The notes under the pieces were generated by a model. That model had not been told where the DNA came from, searched no databases, and worked only from the letters and a program-made list of their open reading frames with translations. This document shows, piece by piece, positions 47,195 to 57,328 of a stretch of DNA of 64,000 nt (position 1 is its first letter; each line of letters opens with the position of its first letter). Made by a program: the position numbers and the translations under genes. Source of the stretch: Cyanophora paradoxa (lineage: Eukaryota; Glaucocystophyceae; Cyanophorales; Cyanophoraceae). Where the stretch lies: contig QPMI01000581.1 in the NCBI GenBank assembly GCA_004431415.1, forward strand, positions 1 to 64,000, given 5' to 3'.

Positions 47195-48136
47195 ATGCTG
47201 CCTCTTACAACTTCAGATTTCATTGAGCGAAGCAAGGGTAAGTATGGAGACAAATTTGGGTATGAGAAAACAGAATACAAAAATGCAAAAACAGTTCTAA
47301 CAGTTACCTGTAACACTTGCCAAAAAGATTTCACATCTTATCCTCACCACCATCTAAAGGGTAATGGAGGTTGTAAGAGTTGCAAAAGTGATCTCTACCA
47401 TAACCTATTTGTAAAGCCAGTCGAGAAGTTCATAGAAGAAGCTCAAGTAATTCATGGTGACAAGTACGATTATTCACAGGTAAAGCAAAATTACAAAAAT
47501 GCGAAAGTGAAGGTAGCAATTACATGTAAGGGTTGTGGAAATGTGTTTCAGCAAGAGCCATATTCACATCTTAGAGGTCGAGGTTGTCGAAAATGTGGTC
47601 ATCAGGAAAAGGGTGCAAAGCTGAGGAGCAATACTTTGGAATTCATCTCAAAAGCAAAGAGCATCCATGGAGACAAGTATGATTATAGTCAAGTTGAATA
47701 TAAAAACAAGTTTAGCATTGTCAAATTGAAATGCAACATTTGCTTGAATGAATTCCAACAGGAAGCAAGAGTACATTTAATGGGAAGTGGCTGCATTGCT
47801 TGCAAAGCTTCTAAAGGAGAGAATGCAATTGCTTCCATCCTCAATAATATTGGCTTAGAGTACGAAAGAGAGTATTCCTTCAAGGACTGCAAGGCTCTAA
47901 GAGTTCTCCCTTTCGATTTCTATATGCCTGCATTGAAAATAGCTATTGAATATGATGGAAAACAACACTTTGAACCTGTTGAATACTTTGGAGGGGAACA
48001 GGATTTTGAGAAACGAAAACTAAAAGATGCTATTAAAACTAGATACTGTGAAGCCAACAACATATTACTCCTAAGAATCCCATACACCGAAACCGATATT
48101 GAGGGCTGCATTAAACAATTCCTATCTAATCTGTAA
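47195..48136 (+). CDS. Zinc-ribbon repeat nuclease, PD-(D/E)XK type (homing-like), element B
   Basis: 313 residues. Three tandem units of the FI..A...HGDKYDYS.V.Y.N pattern with paired CxxC zinc ligands (about residues 5-70, 73-140 and 145-210), then a C-terminal domain with FDFYMPALKIAIEYDGKQHF, the Vsr/DUF559-like PD-(D/E)XK core. Such proteins are selfish DNA nucleases of phages and large viruses. It sits between the MCP and ATPase genes; in element C these are separated by 61 bp without it, so it is an insertion specific to B. Substrate site unknown. Confidence 0.8.
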   Translation: MLPLTTSDFIERSKGKYGDKFGYEKTEYKNAKTVLTVTCNTCQKDFTSYPHHHLKGNGGCKSCKSDLYHNLFVKPVEKFIEEAQVIHGDKYDYSQVKQNYKNAKVKVAITCKGCGNVFQQEPYSHLRGRGCRKCGHQEKGAKLRSNTLEFISKAKSIHGDKYDYSQVEYKNKFSIVKLKCNICLNEFQQEARVHLMGSGCIACKASKGENAIASILNNIGLEYEREYSFKDCKALRVLPFDFYMPALKIAIEYDGKQHFEPVEYFGGEQDFEKRKLKDAIKTRYCEANNILLLRIPYTETDIEGCIKQFLSNL

Positions 48137-48196
48137 AACCATAATCAGTAACATTTCATTATTTTTATCTGTCTTTATTTAGAAAGATATACAACA

Positions 48197-48976
48197 ATGA
48201 ATGATTTGGATGAATTTGTGGCTGGTGAAATGATAGAACCACCTTTTAGAGTCCTAGCAATTGGTAAATCAGCAACTGGTAAATCAGAAGCTGTAAAGTA
48301 TTGGCTAAAGCAGTTGCATGATGCCAAAAAGATTGATGTTGTATTAGTTGTGAGTGGGACCAGCTTCAATCATTTCTGGGATAAAGTGGCAACACTGCAA
48401 CTGGGAAAATGGGATGCCCCTTACATTGCTAAATTGCTAGATGAGAGGCAAGAGAAAATAGAAAAGGGTGAACCTGTTAACCAGTTATGTGTAGTTTTAG
48501 ATGATTTAATCGATAATGAGATAGTCGATCTCACAAGGGATAAAATAATCGGATCATTGTATTCCAGAGGTCGCCATTCGAAAATATCCATTATCTGCAT
48601 CACACAAAAGCTAAGGAAAGTCTCTTCGACTATTCGAGTTAATTCGGACTATGCTATGTTTCTCAGTGCTGCAAATCGCAAAGAACTAGAAGCCATAGAG
48701 GAAGAATACAATATAATGCGAAATAAAGAGGATTTTTACAAGATGTTTGAAGAGTATGTTCACTCCTATCAGTATATCATTTGGTCCTCTGCAAACTACT
48801 CAGTTAAATACTATGTAGATAAAGCTGAGCTTGTGAAAGATTTCCCATTTCCTCGCTTCCACAGGAAGCCAAAAAGAAGAGGATGAACTGAAACCACCAG
48901 AAAAAGAGGAAGCCCCAAAGAAGTGAAAAGCCAAGTCCATAGCAATAAATTGATGCGATATAAACGCGGTTTATAA
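48197..48976 (+). CDS. A32/FtsK-like packaging ATPase, element B (frameshifted tail)
   Basis: The first 229 residues read through Walker A GKSATGKS and Walker B LCVVLDD and include the ITQKLRKVSSTIR segment, all as in element C. The frame then breaks near 48880 (A-run) and again near 48922 (AAAA to AAA), leaving the Lys/Glu-rich tail out of frame as read; the homologous end NKLMRYKRGL is at 48976. The catalytic domain is complete, so a shortened enzyme could still work. The start MNDLDEFV follows TATACAACA. Confidence 0.85.
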
Positions 48977-49004
48977 AATTATCTCTCATTCTAATAAAGA
49001 TACA

Positions 49005-49738
49005 ATGCCTCCCAAACGAAAGATAGGGATCCCAGCTGGGGCTGTTGGCTATTCAGGTGGTGGAAACAATGGATCCATTAACACTGAACCACTGAAGTTC
49101 AATGGTATGAATGAGGTGAAGCCCTCACAACAAGAAGAAGACCCTCTTAATGCTGCCTATGAGGAATCAGTCGATGACAAAGCCCACAGGCTTCAACCAG
49201 TGACCAACTCAACATCTCACCAGAAGCCTCAAAAATGAAAGCTGTTGCTGAGGGTGCCAGGCGAATTATTGGGGCTGCTGATGATAAAGGTTTAGGCTTG
49301 CAAGATCTTTCACTGGCTCGCAAAGGTGAAGGTCTTAGTAAGGAATCAGACAAGGTTATTCAGTCTATGGCTGGTGAAGTCACATATAAGACTGCTCCCA
49401 CTCAAAATATTCATCGAATTCCCAAGGCTCAATGGGATGAGATGACTGCTAAACTCAAAGATCTGGAAGCCAAATCAAGTGCCTTGGAGCAGTATGTTAC
49501 TGAGAAGAAAGAGAGAGCCAAGCTAAAGGAGATGCTTCGAAAGGAAGTTTATAAAATGGGCATTACTGGTGTCCCAGATAAACAGTTTATTGCCAAGAAG
49601 GAGAACCAAATCGATGAGCAAGCAGTAGATGAAATGAAAACAAAGACCCAAAAGGGAACCATTGAGCCTGGTGCCACCAAAGCTGAAGTAGAAAAGGGAG
49701 TAGCCCCAACAGTATATAAAAGACGAGTTTGGCTTTAA
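49005..49738 (+). CDS. Unidentified protein with coiled-coil-like segment, element B (one frameshift)
   Basis: Orthologue of 24522-25253. The first 68 codons (MPPKRKIGIPAGA...) are followed by a shift near 49185, after which the conserved part runs to 49738: KAVAEGARRIIGAADDKG, LGLQDLSLARKGEG, MTAKLKDLEAKSSALEQYV, ending KRRVWL. Very high conservation of the C-terminal two thirds between elements suggests a required structural or DNA-associated role; no family is recognised. Confidence 0.65.
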
Positions 49739-49760
49739 TTTTCTCTGTTTTATTAGAGAC

Positions 49761-50033
49761 ATGGATATAATACGAAAGTTTATTGAGATGCTCAGTCTGC
49801 ATGTGGTCAGCAATTGCCACAGTGGATGCTGTGACACAACAATAGAGTTTGAGATGTCAGATAATGAGGATAATGCCTCAGAAGCAAGAGAGAGAAGAAG
49901 ATCAACAGTGTCTGTGGAGTCAATGCCAGCAGACCCCACAGAGTATACATATGAGCAACAGGAGTATCCAAGGAGAAGTTCTCTGCCAGCAGAAAACGTT
50001 TTCTCTGGGAATATAAATGGAGGACACTATTAG
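49761..50033 (+). CDS. Small Cys/His-containing protein (90 aa), element B
   Basis: Orthologue of 25277-25525. Starts MDIIRKFIEMLSLHVVSNC; the conserved HVVSNCHSGCCDTT is followed by MSDNEDNASE and an Arg/Ser-rich tail. Its end overlaps the next start by 17 bp. Function unknown. Confidence 0.6.
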   Translation: MDIIRKFIEMLSLHVVSNCHSGCCDTTIEFEMSDNEDNASEARERRRSTVSVESMPADPTEYTYEQQEYPRRSSLPAENVFSGNINGGHY

Positions 50034-50262
50034 TTTAATCGAGTTTACCAGTGATGAACCTGTTACTGAGGGGTCTATAAGACACATTCTGGCAATGCAG
50101 AAACGATATAGAGAGGACCCAGAATATAGAGAGTATAAAAAGCAGCAAGCCCTGGCATCCTATTATCGCAGAAAAGCCCAAAAAGAGGAGCAGAGACCCA
50201 GAGGGAGACCGATTAAATATTATTTGCCTACTGATAGTAGCAATGGACCCCCAGGTCTATAA
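50017..50262 (+). CDS. Small basic protein with AT-hook-like motif (81 aa), element B
   Basis: Orthologue of 25733-25969: core DPEYREYKKQQALASYYRRK, then PRGRPIKYY (AT-hook-like). It probably binds AT-rich DNA. It overlaps the genes on both sides by about 20 bp, an arrangement suggesting a single transcript. Confidence 0.6.
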   Translation: MEDTISLIEFTSDEPVTEGSIRHILAMQKRYREDPEYREYKKQQALASYYRRKAQKEEQRPRGRPIKYYLPTDSSNGPPGL

Positions 50263-50359
50263 GATAATTGAGCAAAAGCGGTCTCAGTATGCCACTGAGG
50301 CAGCTATAAAAATATATACAAAGGAATTGGCTTTATACTTGCAATCAAGTCACAGATAA
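50243..50359 (+). CDS. Very small conserved protein (38 aa), element B
   Basis: Reads MDPQVYKIIEQKRSQYATEA and ends SSHR. It matches the 43-residue protein at 25550-25681 in element C at VY.II..KR and in length, which is the main support. Its end overlaps the convergent gene at 50350 by 10 bp. Confidence 0.5.
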   Translation: MDPQVYKIIEQKRSQYATEAAIKIYTKELALYLQSSHR

Positions 50360-50571
50360 GTTTTGTAAATATGCTTTTGTTGTTTTTTGTTTGCATTCTC
50401 AGACACTGAAACAGTAATGTGAATGTTTACTGATCTATTTCTCTTTGGTTTAGCTGCATACATATTGTAACCTATCAATCTCTGTGACATTTCGATATAT
50501 GCCCCTATATCTCCATGCTTTATGCATTTATCTAACTCAGTCATGGTCATCTCATCAAGAGTCTTTGCCAT
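50350..50571 (-). CDS. Small protein beside the hairpin (73 aa), element B
   Basis: The start at 50571 (MAKTLDEMTMTEL) is chosen because TATAGTGAAGACAAA lies directly upstream; the frame is open 48 bp further. The part GDIGAYIEMSQRLIGYN...SVNIHITVSVS resembles the element C protein at 28796-28978. In both elements the gene begins just after the iteron hairpin and next to the helicase gene. Function unknown; DNA binding at the hairpin is a testable guess. Confidence 0.5.
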   Translation of the reverse strand: MAKTLDEMTMTELDKCIKHGDIGAYIEMSQRLIGYNMYAAKPKRNRSVNIHITVSVSENANKKQQKHIYKTYL

Positions 50572-50638
50572 TTTGTCTTCACTATACACAATCAAGTAAG
50601 CCTTAAGTATTCTTGTCAAATTTTGGTCATTTTCGATA

Positions 50639-50760
50639 GGTGTGACAGGTGTGACAGGTGTGACAGGTCTATCCCATCGATTTTGAAAATCAACTTTTCA
50701 CCAGGGCTTTCCTTGGGATGGACCTGTCACACCTGTCACACAAACCATTTTCAGTAAGGC
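50639..50760. repeat. Iteron hairpin with conserved box, beside helicase gene (element B)
   Basis: GTGTGACAG repeats (50640-50668) pair with CCTGTCACACCTGTCACAC (50723-50741). The loop has GATTTTGAAAATC and CCAGGGCTTTCC. The box ACCATTTTCAGTAAGG follows at 50744-50759. Nearly the same as the TIR hairpins of element B. Confidence 0.85.
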
Positions 50761-50800
50761 TATAAAAATATATGTAAATCTCAATCATTAATCGTTTTCT

Positions 50801-53126
50801 TTAATATTCGGCATCATCTTCATTGTCTTCCTGAACCCTTGTTATCTTTCGAATCCCAATATATCCTCTGGCAAGAATACCATTAACTCGTTTTCTTTCT
50901 GATTTAACATTGAAGATCTCCCTTACTCTTTTCATAACAGATACACATTCAACTTTATCATCAACACTTTTGTATGATTTGTAAATGATATCACTGGAAA
51001 CAAAGTCGTTAGCATTATGTGTAACCTCGAAATTATCTCGAAGCCATTCACCAATCTTATCATTTTCAGCTATAAAGTTAATTCCCTGTTCAATAATCGA
51101 TTGAGGGGACTTCTTAAGATCTCTTCAACCTCTTTGTTCTTCCACATATCCAGTAATATCTTCATGTGAGCCATCTTATACTCATCATCATTGTGTAGAA
51201 GTGTGAACAGAGTTGGGTCAGCTTTCTTTTGACCAGCTTCTGGCTTCTCTCTGAATATATTATTGAATCTCTGATAGGAAAGTCTTCTTTGAATTGCAAA
51301 GTCTGGTTTATTTATAGTCAAATTGTCATTAGTTGTAATGTAGACCTGAAACATTGGGTAAGGATAACTGGGTCTTTGAACAAGGCTCTCACAGTCATTT
51401 CATTTCCACCTGTGACCTCCTTAATCTTGGAGATCTGCAGTTTATCACCATCTTCAGCCTCATTACTGAATACAAGTCGCTTTCCAAGGAGTTTGGCAAG
51501 TTCAGGAGTAGCCTCTGATGAGTTCTTTTTAGGCTTAGTCCAATAGGATATTTCGAGAGGGCTGTAATAGCGACCAGATATCTGTTTGCAGTATTCCTGA
51601 ACAAGTGATTTACCATTAGCACCAGCACCAGTCCACATATAGAACTTCTGGGATTTAGTTGATCCACTAAGGGCAATTGCAATGGATGCCAGAAGATACT
51701 TTCGCTCTGCTGGATCATCCACAATCTCTTTATAAATCTGATTGAGATGCTCTATTTTCTTGGGGTCTACATTCTCAGTAAAATCATAACCCACACTCTT
51801 GCTCACCATATCTTCCAGTTTACCCTTTCTGAAAGTCATAGTTGTCAGATCAAATACACCATTATCGAATCCAATTACATATGGAACTGTATCAATCTTT
51901 TCATAGAATTCATCATCATTTAGCAGAGGGAGCAGATCAGTCAGAAGGGATTTGCGATATCCTGATTGTTTAAGATTTTTGGCAATAGAAATTAATGTTT
52001 TTGATTTCTCTTCGAAAGCTGTTCTATTCTCTTCATCCTTCAAAGCTCTTTGGCTATAATGCACAGCCCTGCCAAGGTATTGAGGGACAACAAGGCAACT
52101 AATATCTAGGTAAATCTTTTGGTTTGTGTCATCATGCTCCCAAATCCCAGTATCAGTATTGAGTTTGAACCATGACTTTTTGGAGTATCTCCAAGTGTGT
52201 TGTAGGACCTCTTTGCACACAAGACTGACATCATAATGAGCGCCTCCAGAGCCAGCGGATTTATCAATGAGATTGAAGATATCAGATTGCATTCCAATGA
52301 AGATAAATCGTTTTTTGCAATTGCCACTGTAGCTGGACACAATATACTTTTTATCTTCCCCTTTGGCTTTCATAACATACCAGTTATTCGATTCATGTGA
52401 CCCATTGCAGCATGGGCAATTGAGTCCCTTATTAGCAGCATCAAAGTTAAAGCCCAGTTCAGTTTTAGAGATTATATTGGGATGCATAAAGCCCATATCC
52501 ACCAGCTCTTTCATAATACTCTTTTCCAATTCATCATGTGAGGTAGCATTAGCAGTATACTCACTCTTATAGATATAGTTGTCTATAATCCACTTTTTGA
52601 ACTCATCAGTAGGCTCATTGAAATCACAGGTATCATCCCATGGGGCAATCACCCAAGTCTTGTTCACACTAGGACAAACATTGATCAATCCAGAAGTTCC
52701 AGTTCCAGTGATTGTTTTCAGGTCAACCTTTTCAAAGCCTTTAAAGCCTGGAGCCTTATCGGTGATTTTGAGTTTATTGAACTCCTCAGGTCGTTTAAAG
52801 TAGACATGATAGCCTTTTTTAGTTTTTGCCATGGGTTGATTGGCATCAAAGTCATCAGGAAACATATCTCGGAATTTCTCAAAGTCCTCCTCATCATCAA
52901 AGTCAATAACCATCATGTTGTCTGAGAGCAGAATGCCCCAAGATACATACTGATTAGTTGCCAGCGCTTCCTCATACTTTTCCCAGGACCAAGCACCTCC
53001 CTTATGCTTGAAAACTGGGTCTTTGCTGTCAGGTTTCACTGGGATAATCATGTTTTTGGCAAGTTCCTCATCAGAACGAAGCCAGTTAGCGAGCGATTTA
53101 AGCGATTTAGTTTGTTTGGCGTTCAT
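50801..53126 (-). CDS. D5-like primase-helicase, element B (two frameshifts)
   Basis: Starts MNAKQTKSLKSLANWLRSDE. Primase part with MVIDFDDEEDF (about 72) and KGYHVYFKRP; zinc-like CPCCNGSHESNNW (about 237); helicase with Walker A GAGANGKS and Walker B LVFSNEAEDG. Breaks near 51340 (GGG run at TLTQCFR) and near 51100 (C-run) interrupt the helicase C-terminal part; the expected end is at 50801. The first frame alone gives 602 residues and ends before the sensor segment. It is read opposite to the polymerase, unlike in element C, so the helicase-hairpin-small gene block is inverted. Confidence 0.85.
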
Positions 53127-53338
53127 TTTCAGCGATTGGGGGTCCCTTTTATATATATAGAAGATTTTTCTTTAAGTAGTTTTGGGTCCCCCAATCATTT
53201 TTTGTTGGAAATCGAGAAAGTATCCCTACGAAATTTATCCACATGATATATCGAGTGGTTCAGATACAAAAACGATAAAGTAGTATTTCAGCGAATAAAC
53301 AGCATATCCCAGCCTAGTAATATGCTGGGAAAAATAAT

Positions 53339-53593
53339 TTAGACATGTTTCAATTTTCTCCCTCGATTTGAGTAAGGGACATCATACAAATACTTGACAA
53401 AGCAGACTGCATTGGCTGCATACTTTCGCTGACATGAACTTGCTATTTTCATGGCTCTATAAGTATCATCAGTGTTATATAGATCTCTAAGCTGTGTGGC
53501 TATTTTTTCGTTAAACTTTTTTATTTGAGCCTTACCTTTTTCAGTTTGCTGGTATCTCTTCATAGCTCTCTTCTGGGCTTCACTGAGTGGCAT
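53339..53593 (-). CDS. Small basic protein (84 aa), element B only
   Basis: Starts MPLSEAQKRAMKRYQQTEKG. The part YNTDDTYRAMKIASSCQRKY...RGRKLKHV weakly resembles the DP.YREYKK...YYRRK...RGRP layout of the AT-hook-like proteins, so it may be a distant paralogue. TATATATAGAG lies upstream of the start. No counterpart in element C. Function unknown. The 211-bp gap to the helicase start holds a TATATATAG box and nothing else recognised. Confidence 0.5.
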   Translation of the reverse strand: MPLSEAQKRAMKRYQQTEKGKAQIKKFNEKIATQLRDLYNTDDTYRAMKIASSCQRKYAANAVCFVKYLYDVPYSNRGRKLKHV

Positions 53594-53649
53594 TTTTCCT
53601 CTGTCTCTCTTAATATATATAGAGAATTCTTTAAATCATTTTTTGTTGC

Positions 53650-53967
53650 TCAGCTAAATGTAATTGTTTCAACATCACATGCATTGTAGTCCAGAATGTT
53701 GAACAAGGTGAACTCTGGATACTGTAATGTGTTTCTACAAAATGGGCATTTTGTATTCCCGACTATTTCCTCTTGCTGTTTCATACACCCTATACAGATT
53801 GTCTTGAAGCACTGATCACACACAAACTGATCATAGCTAGTCTCATCACATTTACATAAACTGCATAGAATTCGTTTATACTCTGAGTTTTCACAGGTTT
53901 CATTTCTTTCTCTAATGGTTTTTACGATTGCTGGAATATTAAGCGTTCTTTGACTCTCTTGGTTCAT
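53650..53967 (-). CDS. RING-like zinc-finger protein (105 aa), element B only
   Basis: The start at 53967 (MNQESQRTLNIP) is preferred because TATATATAGAAG lies about 15 bp upstream; the frame is open further. Cys pattern CSLC, then CDQC, CIGC and CPFC is a RING-type arrangement in which the usual histidine is replaced by Cys. Viral RING proteins often act as ubiquitin ligases against host factors; that role is inference. Element C has no copy. Its start region is divergent from the polymerase gene across 112 bp. Confidence 0.7.
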   Translation of the reverse strand: MNQESQRTLNIPAIVKTIRERNETCENSEYKRILCSLCKCDETSYDQFVCDQCFKTICIGCMKQQEEIVGNTKCPFCRNTLQYPEFTLFNILDYNACDVETITFS

Positions 53968-54079
53968 TCTTGCTATTTGGCTTCTATATATATACAATAT
54001 AAAATTTCCTTTAAGTATTTTCGCGTTTGGACTATCCCCATTTAAAACCTCTCCTTTTATTAGGAACAAGTTAGGAACA

Positions 54080-57000
54080 ATGCCCCGAATTAGCAACAGA
54101 CTCATTAGAGAAAAGAAATGGGAACTCATGGGATTACTGGGAACACTGTATGCAGCCCATGAAATAACAGAGGCTGAATATGACCGGGAAATCGGATTTA
54201 TTTCAAGGGGCAGACCCACTTTGGCAAAATTGACCAGAAAAGCCAATAACCTCTATGACAAAGTTGAGACTCTTGATGAACTGGATCGCCTTAGGCAAAT
54301 AGAACCAGAGGCAGAAGATGGAACAGCTATGAATGAATTATATCGCTGGCTCACATACAGAGCCAGAAGGGAAGTTGTTGTAGATGTGATTGAATATCTA
54401 GATAGAATTGCAACCTCTCTACCAAAACGTTTAAGGGATAGTCTGGATCAATTCAGGGCAATTAAGGTTCGCTTATCGTTTATCTGCAAGTTCGTTAAAG
54501 TCAGCAATCCACAGGTTTGGATATCGAAATACATTTACAGCGATTATTTTGTATTAACCAAATCGAGAAATATTCGAACTGAGCTGAATAAAGCAGCCCA
54601 AATTTGTCAGGAGCAGATGAATGTTGTTGATAGCTATCGATTGGAGAGAATCGAAATGCTCAGAGTAGCTATTATGAGTTATGCTCCTACTGGTGGTTGC
54701 TATGTGAAAACACCTGAATCAATTGCAACCAAGAGAGCCACAGTGAATATTCGAAATATTGATGATTCTTGCTTTGAAAATGCCATATTAGCCTGGATCC
54801 ACAGGAAAGATGTTAATTCCCACAAGAGAAGTGAGCTTACACAGTATCGTAAATGGAAATACTCACCAACCACATACAACCCATATGCACTCAATTTTGA
54901 CAATATCCCATTCCCTGTTCCCTGTGATGCTGAAGTAATTGATAAATTCGAATCTCAAAATGCAGGCATTAGCATAAACATCTTTGGAATCGATGGAGAG
55001 GTCATTTATCCACTGCATCAATCCAGTAACCCAGGCAGAAAGCAAAAGATTAATCTCATGCTCATTCATGATGATGAAGGGAATGGTCACTACATTACTA
55101 TTATGTCACTCTCAAGACTTCTGAGAGTTGCCCTTGATAAAACCAATGATCAGAAGTTACACTACTGTGACACATGCTTATCTCGATTCAGGTCTGAGGC
55201 TAAACTCACTGCTCATGTGGACTCAAATAGATGCATTGATTGGAGACTCTCAAAGGGAATCACCCCTAAACCTGAGACCACCATAGAGTTTGGACTGAAA
55301 AACCTTAGGAAAACTGTCTGGCTTCCTGTTGTGGTCTACTGCAAGATTGAACACAGAAGCATCCCCTTAGATGCATCGAAATCCAAGAGGGAAGTCTCAG
55401 CAGTCAACCTTAGAGTAGTCACTGGGGAAGATGTTCAAGATTTTCGATTTGAGGGGCAGGATCCAATGGGAGGTCTCTTTGAATGCTTGGAGTCCAAAGC
55501 AAGAGAGCTGATCGATTTCCTGTTCACCAATATTCCCATGAATGAACTCACAGATGAGCAAAAGGCTGTTTACAGGGCTACTAAACACTGTTACCTTTGC
55601 AGTGAGAGGTTCACTAAGGAGAACTTCAAATGCAGAGATCATGATCACCACACAGGTCAGTACATTGCTCCTGCATGCAGAAACTGCAATCTGCATAGGA
55701 GAATCTCAAAGCAAACAAAAGTAGCAGTGGTTGTTGACCAAATGGATGACTGTGGGTCATTCATTTTCAGAAAAATAGCAGGTTTGGGAGATAAAAAGCG
55801 AATCGAAATCCTCTCAAAAAACTTTGATCAATACCTTTCATTGCAATGGGGTCTTTACAAGTTCATTGATGCAAGTAATTTTATGGACTTTGGAGCTGCT
55901 GATGTGAATGAGTTAATGGACAAATTCCAGGCTTTTAGAAGGCTTTCACACTCAGTATATGGACTTGACCCAGTTCATTATGTATCTGCCCCTGGGCTAT
56001 CTTGGGATGCTATGTTAAGGACCACCAAGGCAAAAATAGAGCTTATAAGTGATGTAGAGCAATACGAATTTGTTGAGAGGGGAATCAGGGGTGGCTTTGC
56101 AACAATGCCTTGCAGGTATGCTGAGGCTGATGGTGAAAACTCCCATATAATGCTGTTTGATGCTAACAACCTGTATGGCTACTGTTTGAGTCAGCCAATC
56201 CCAGTTGGTGATTTTAGATGGGAGACCGAATTCAACCCACAAGATAACAGATCCAGTTTCCTGGAAGTTGATCTGGATTACCCAATTAGGCTATATCTAG
56301 ACCACAGTGATTTCCCCCTAATTATTAACAAGAAAATAGTAGAATATGCAGAATTATCACAATATCAAAAGAGCCTATTAGATCTCTCAGGAGAAGAGCT
56401 TGATAAAACCCCTAAGCTAACTGCAACCTTTGGTTCTGTGACCAACTATGTGGTTTCTGAGCCTCTCCTACAGTATCTGTTGGACAAAGGTGTGAAACTA
56501 AAAAAGGTTCACAGGGTCCTATCATTTACTGTGGCTCCTGTAATGAAACCCTATATTGAGCTGAATACTGAGATGAGAAGGAAAGCAGTGAATAAATTCG
56601 AGGCTGATTTCTATAAGCTCATGAATAACTCAATCTATGGGAAATGCATTGAATCTTGCAGAGGTAGATCTGTGGTTAAGATTGCAAACAGTGAGAAACT
56701 GTTTATGAAATATGCAGCCTCTCCATTGGTGAAATCAACCAGCCCCATAAACGAAAAAGCAGTTGCCTTTGAGTTTTACACAAAACATGTGAAGCTAGAT
56801 AAGCCAGTTGCAATTGGGGCTTATGTTTTGGATGCTGCCAAACTGCATAATTACCAGTTCTTCTATGATACTGTAAGGTCCCAGTGGTCCAAAGCCAAGT
56901 TACTTTTCCATGATACTGATTCCTTTTGTCTATATATCGAATCTAAGACCCTCCAAGAGGACCTAGATAATATATCCTATAATCTGGACCTAGGGGGATC

Positions 57001-57325
57001 TAACAGAATGACCCCAGGTAAATACAAAAATGAGATGCCAGGTTCTGCTATATTGGAGTATGTGGGTCTGAGAGCTAAAGTGTACAGTTTCAGAACTGCA
57101 GAGATTGAGAGAAGTAAGCTCTCTGGGACTTCAACTGAGGAACTCCAATTTAATGATTTTAAGCAGTGTTTATTTGCAGGTATCAGCAAGACTGTGACTG
57201 CAAAGCAGAAGAGAAGGGCAGATCACACAATAATAGATACTGTGAGTAGAAGGGTTGCCCTGAACTGCTTTGATGCAAAGAGATACATCTTACCAGATGG
57301 TATTAATTCTGTTCCTTTTAATTAA
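54080..57325 (+). CDS. Protein-primed family B DNA polymerase, element B
   Basis: Intact, 1,081 residues, starting MPRISNRLIREKKWELMGLL. C2H2 finger YCDTCLSRF, an Exo I-like site changed to K.E (VYCKIEH), endonuclease VII-like DHDHHTG...CRNCN, then VSAPGLSWDAM, motif A FDANNLYGY, motif B KLMNNSIYGK and motif C FHDTDSF. It shares with element C the apparent loss of the first exonuclease acidic residue. Synonymous and amino-acid changes are spread along the whole gene with no stop, so this lineage was under selection. The integrase start is 4 bp after its last stop base. Confidence 0.93.
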   Translation: MPRISNRLIREKKWELMGLLGTLYAAHEITEAEYDREIGFISRGRPTLAKLTRKANNLYDKVETLDELDRLRQIEPEAEDGTAMNELYRWLTYRARREVVVDVIEYLDRIATSLPKRLRDSLDQFRAIKVRLSFICKFVKVSNPQVWISKYIYSDYFVLTKSRNIRTELNKAAQICQEQMNVVDSYRLERIEMLRVAIMSYAPTGGCYVKTPESIATKRATVNIRNIDDSCFENAILAWIHRKDVNSHKRSELTQYRKWKYSPTTYNPYALNFDNIPFPVPCDAEVIDKFESQNAGISINIFGIDGEVIYPLHQSSNPGRKQKINLMLIHDDEGNGHYITIMSLSRLLRVALDKTNDQKLHYCDTCLSRFRSEAKLTAHVDSNRCIDWRLSKGITPKPETTIEFGLKNLRKTVWLPVVVYCKIEHRSIPLDASKSKREVSAVNLRVVTGEDVQDFRFEGQDPMGGLFECLESKARELIDFLFTNIPMNELTDEQKAVYRATKHCYLCSERFTKENFKCRDHDHHTGQYIAPACRNCNLHRRISKQTKVAVVVDQMDDCGSFIFRKIAGLGDKKRIEILSKNFDQYLSLQWGLYKFIDASNFMDFGAADVNELMDKFQAFRRLSHSVYGLDPVHYVSAPGLSWDAMLRTTKAKIELISDVEQYEFVERGIRGGFATMPCRYAEADGENSHIMLFDANNLYGYCLSQPIPVGDFRWETEFNPQDNRSSFLEVDLDYPIRLYLDHSDFPLIINKKIVEYAELSQYQKSLLDLSGEELDKTPKLTATFGSVTNYVVSEPLLQYLLDKGVKLKKVHRVLSFTVAPVMKPYIELNTEMRRKAVNKFEADFYKLMNNSIYGKCIESCRGRSVVKIANSEKLFMKYAASPLVKSTSPINEKAVAFEFYTKHVKLDKPVAIGAYVLDAAKLHNYQFFYDTVRSQWSKAKLLFHDTDSFCLYIESKTLQEDLDNISYNLDLGGSNRMTPGKYKNEMPGSAILEYVGLRAKVYSFRTAEIERSKLSGTSTEELQFNDFKQCLFAGISKTVTAKQKRRADHTIIDTVSRRVALNCFDAKRYILPDGINSVPFN

Positions 57326-57328
57326 GAG

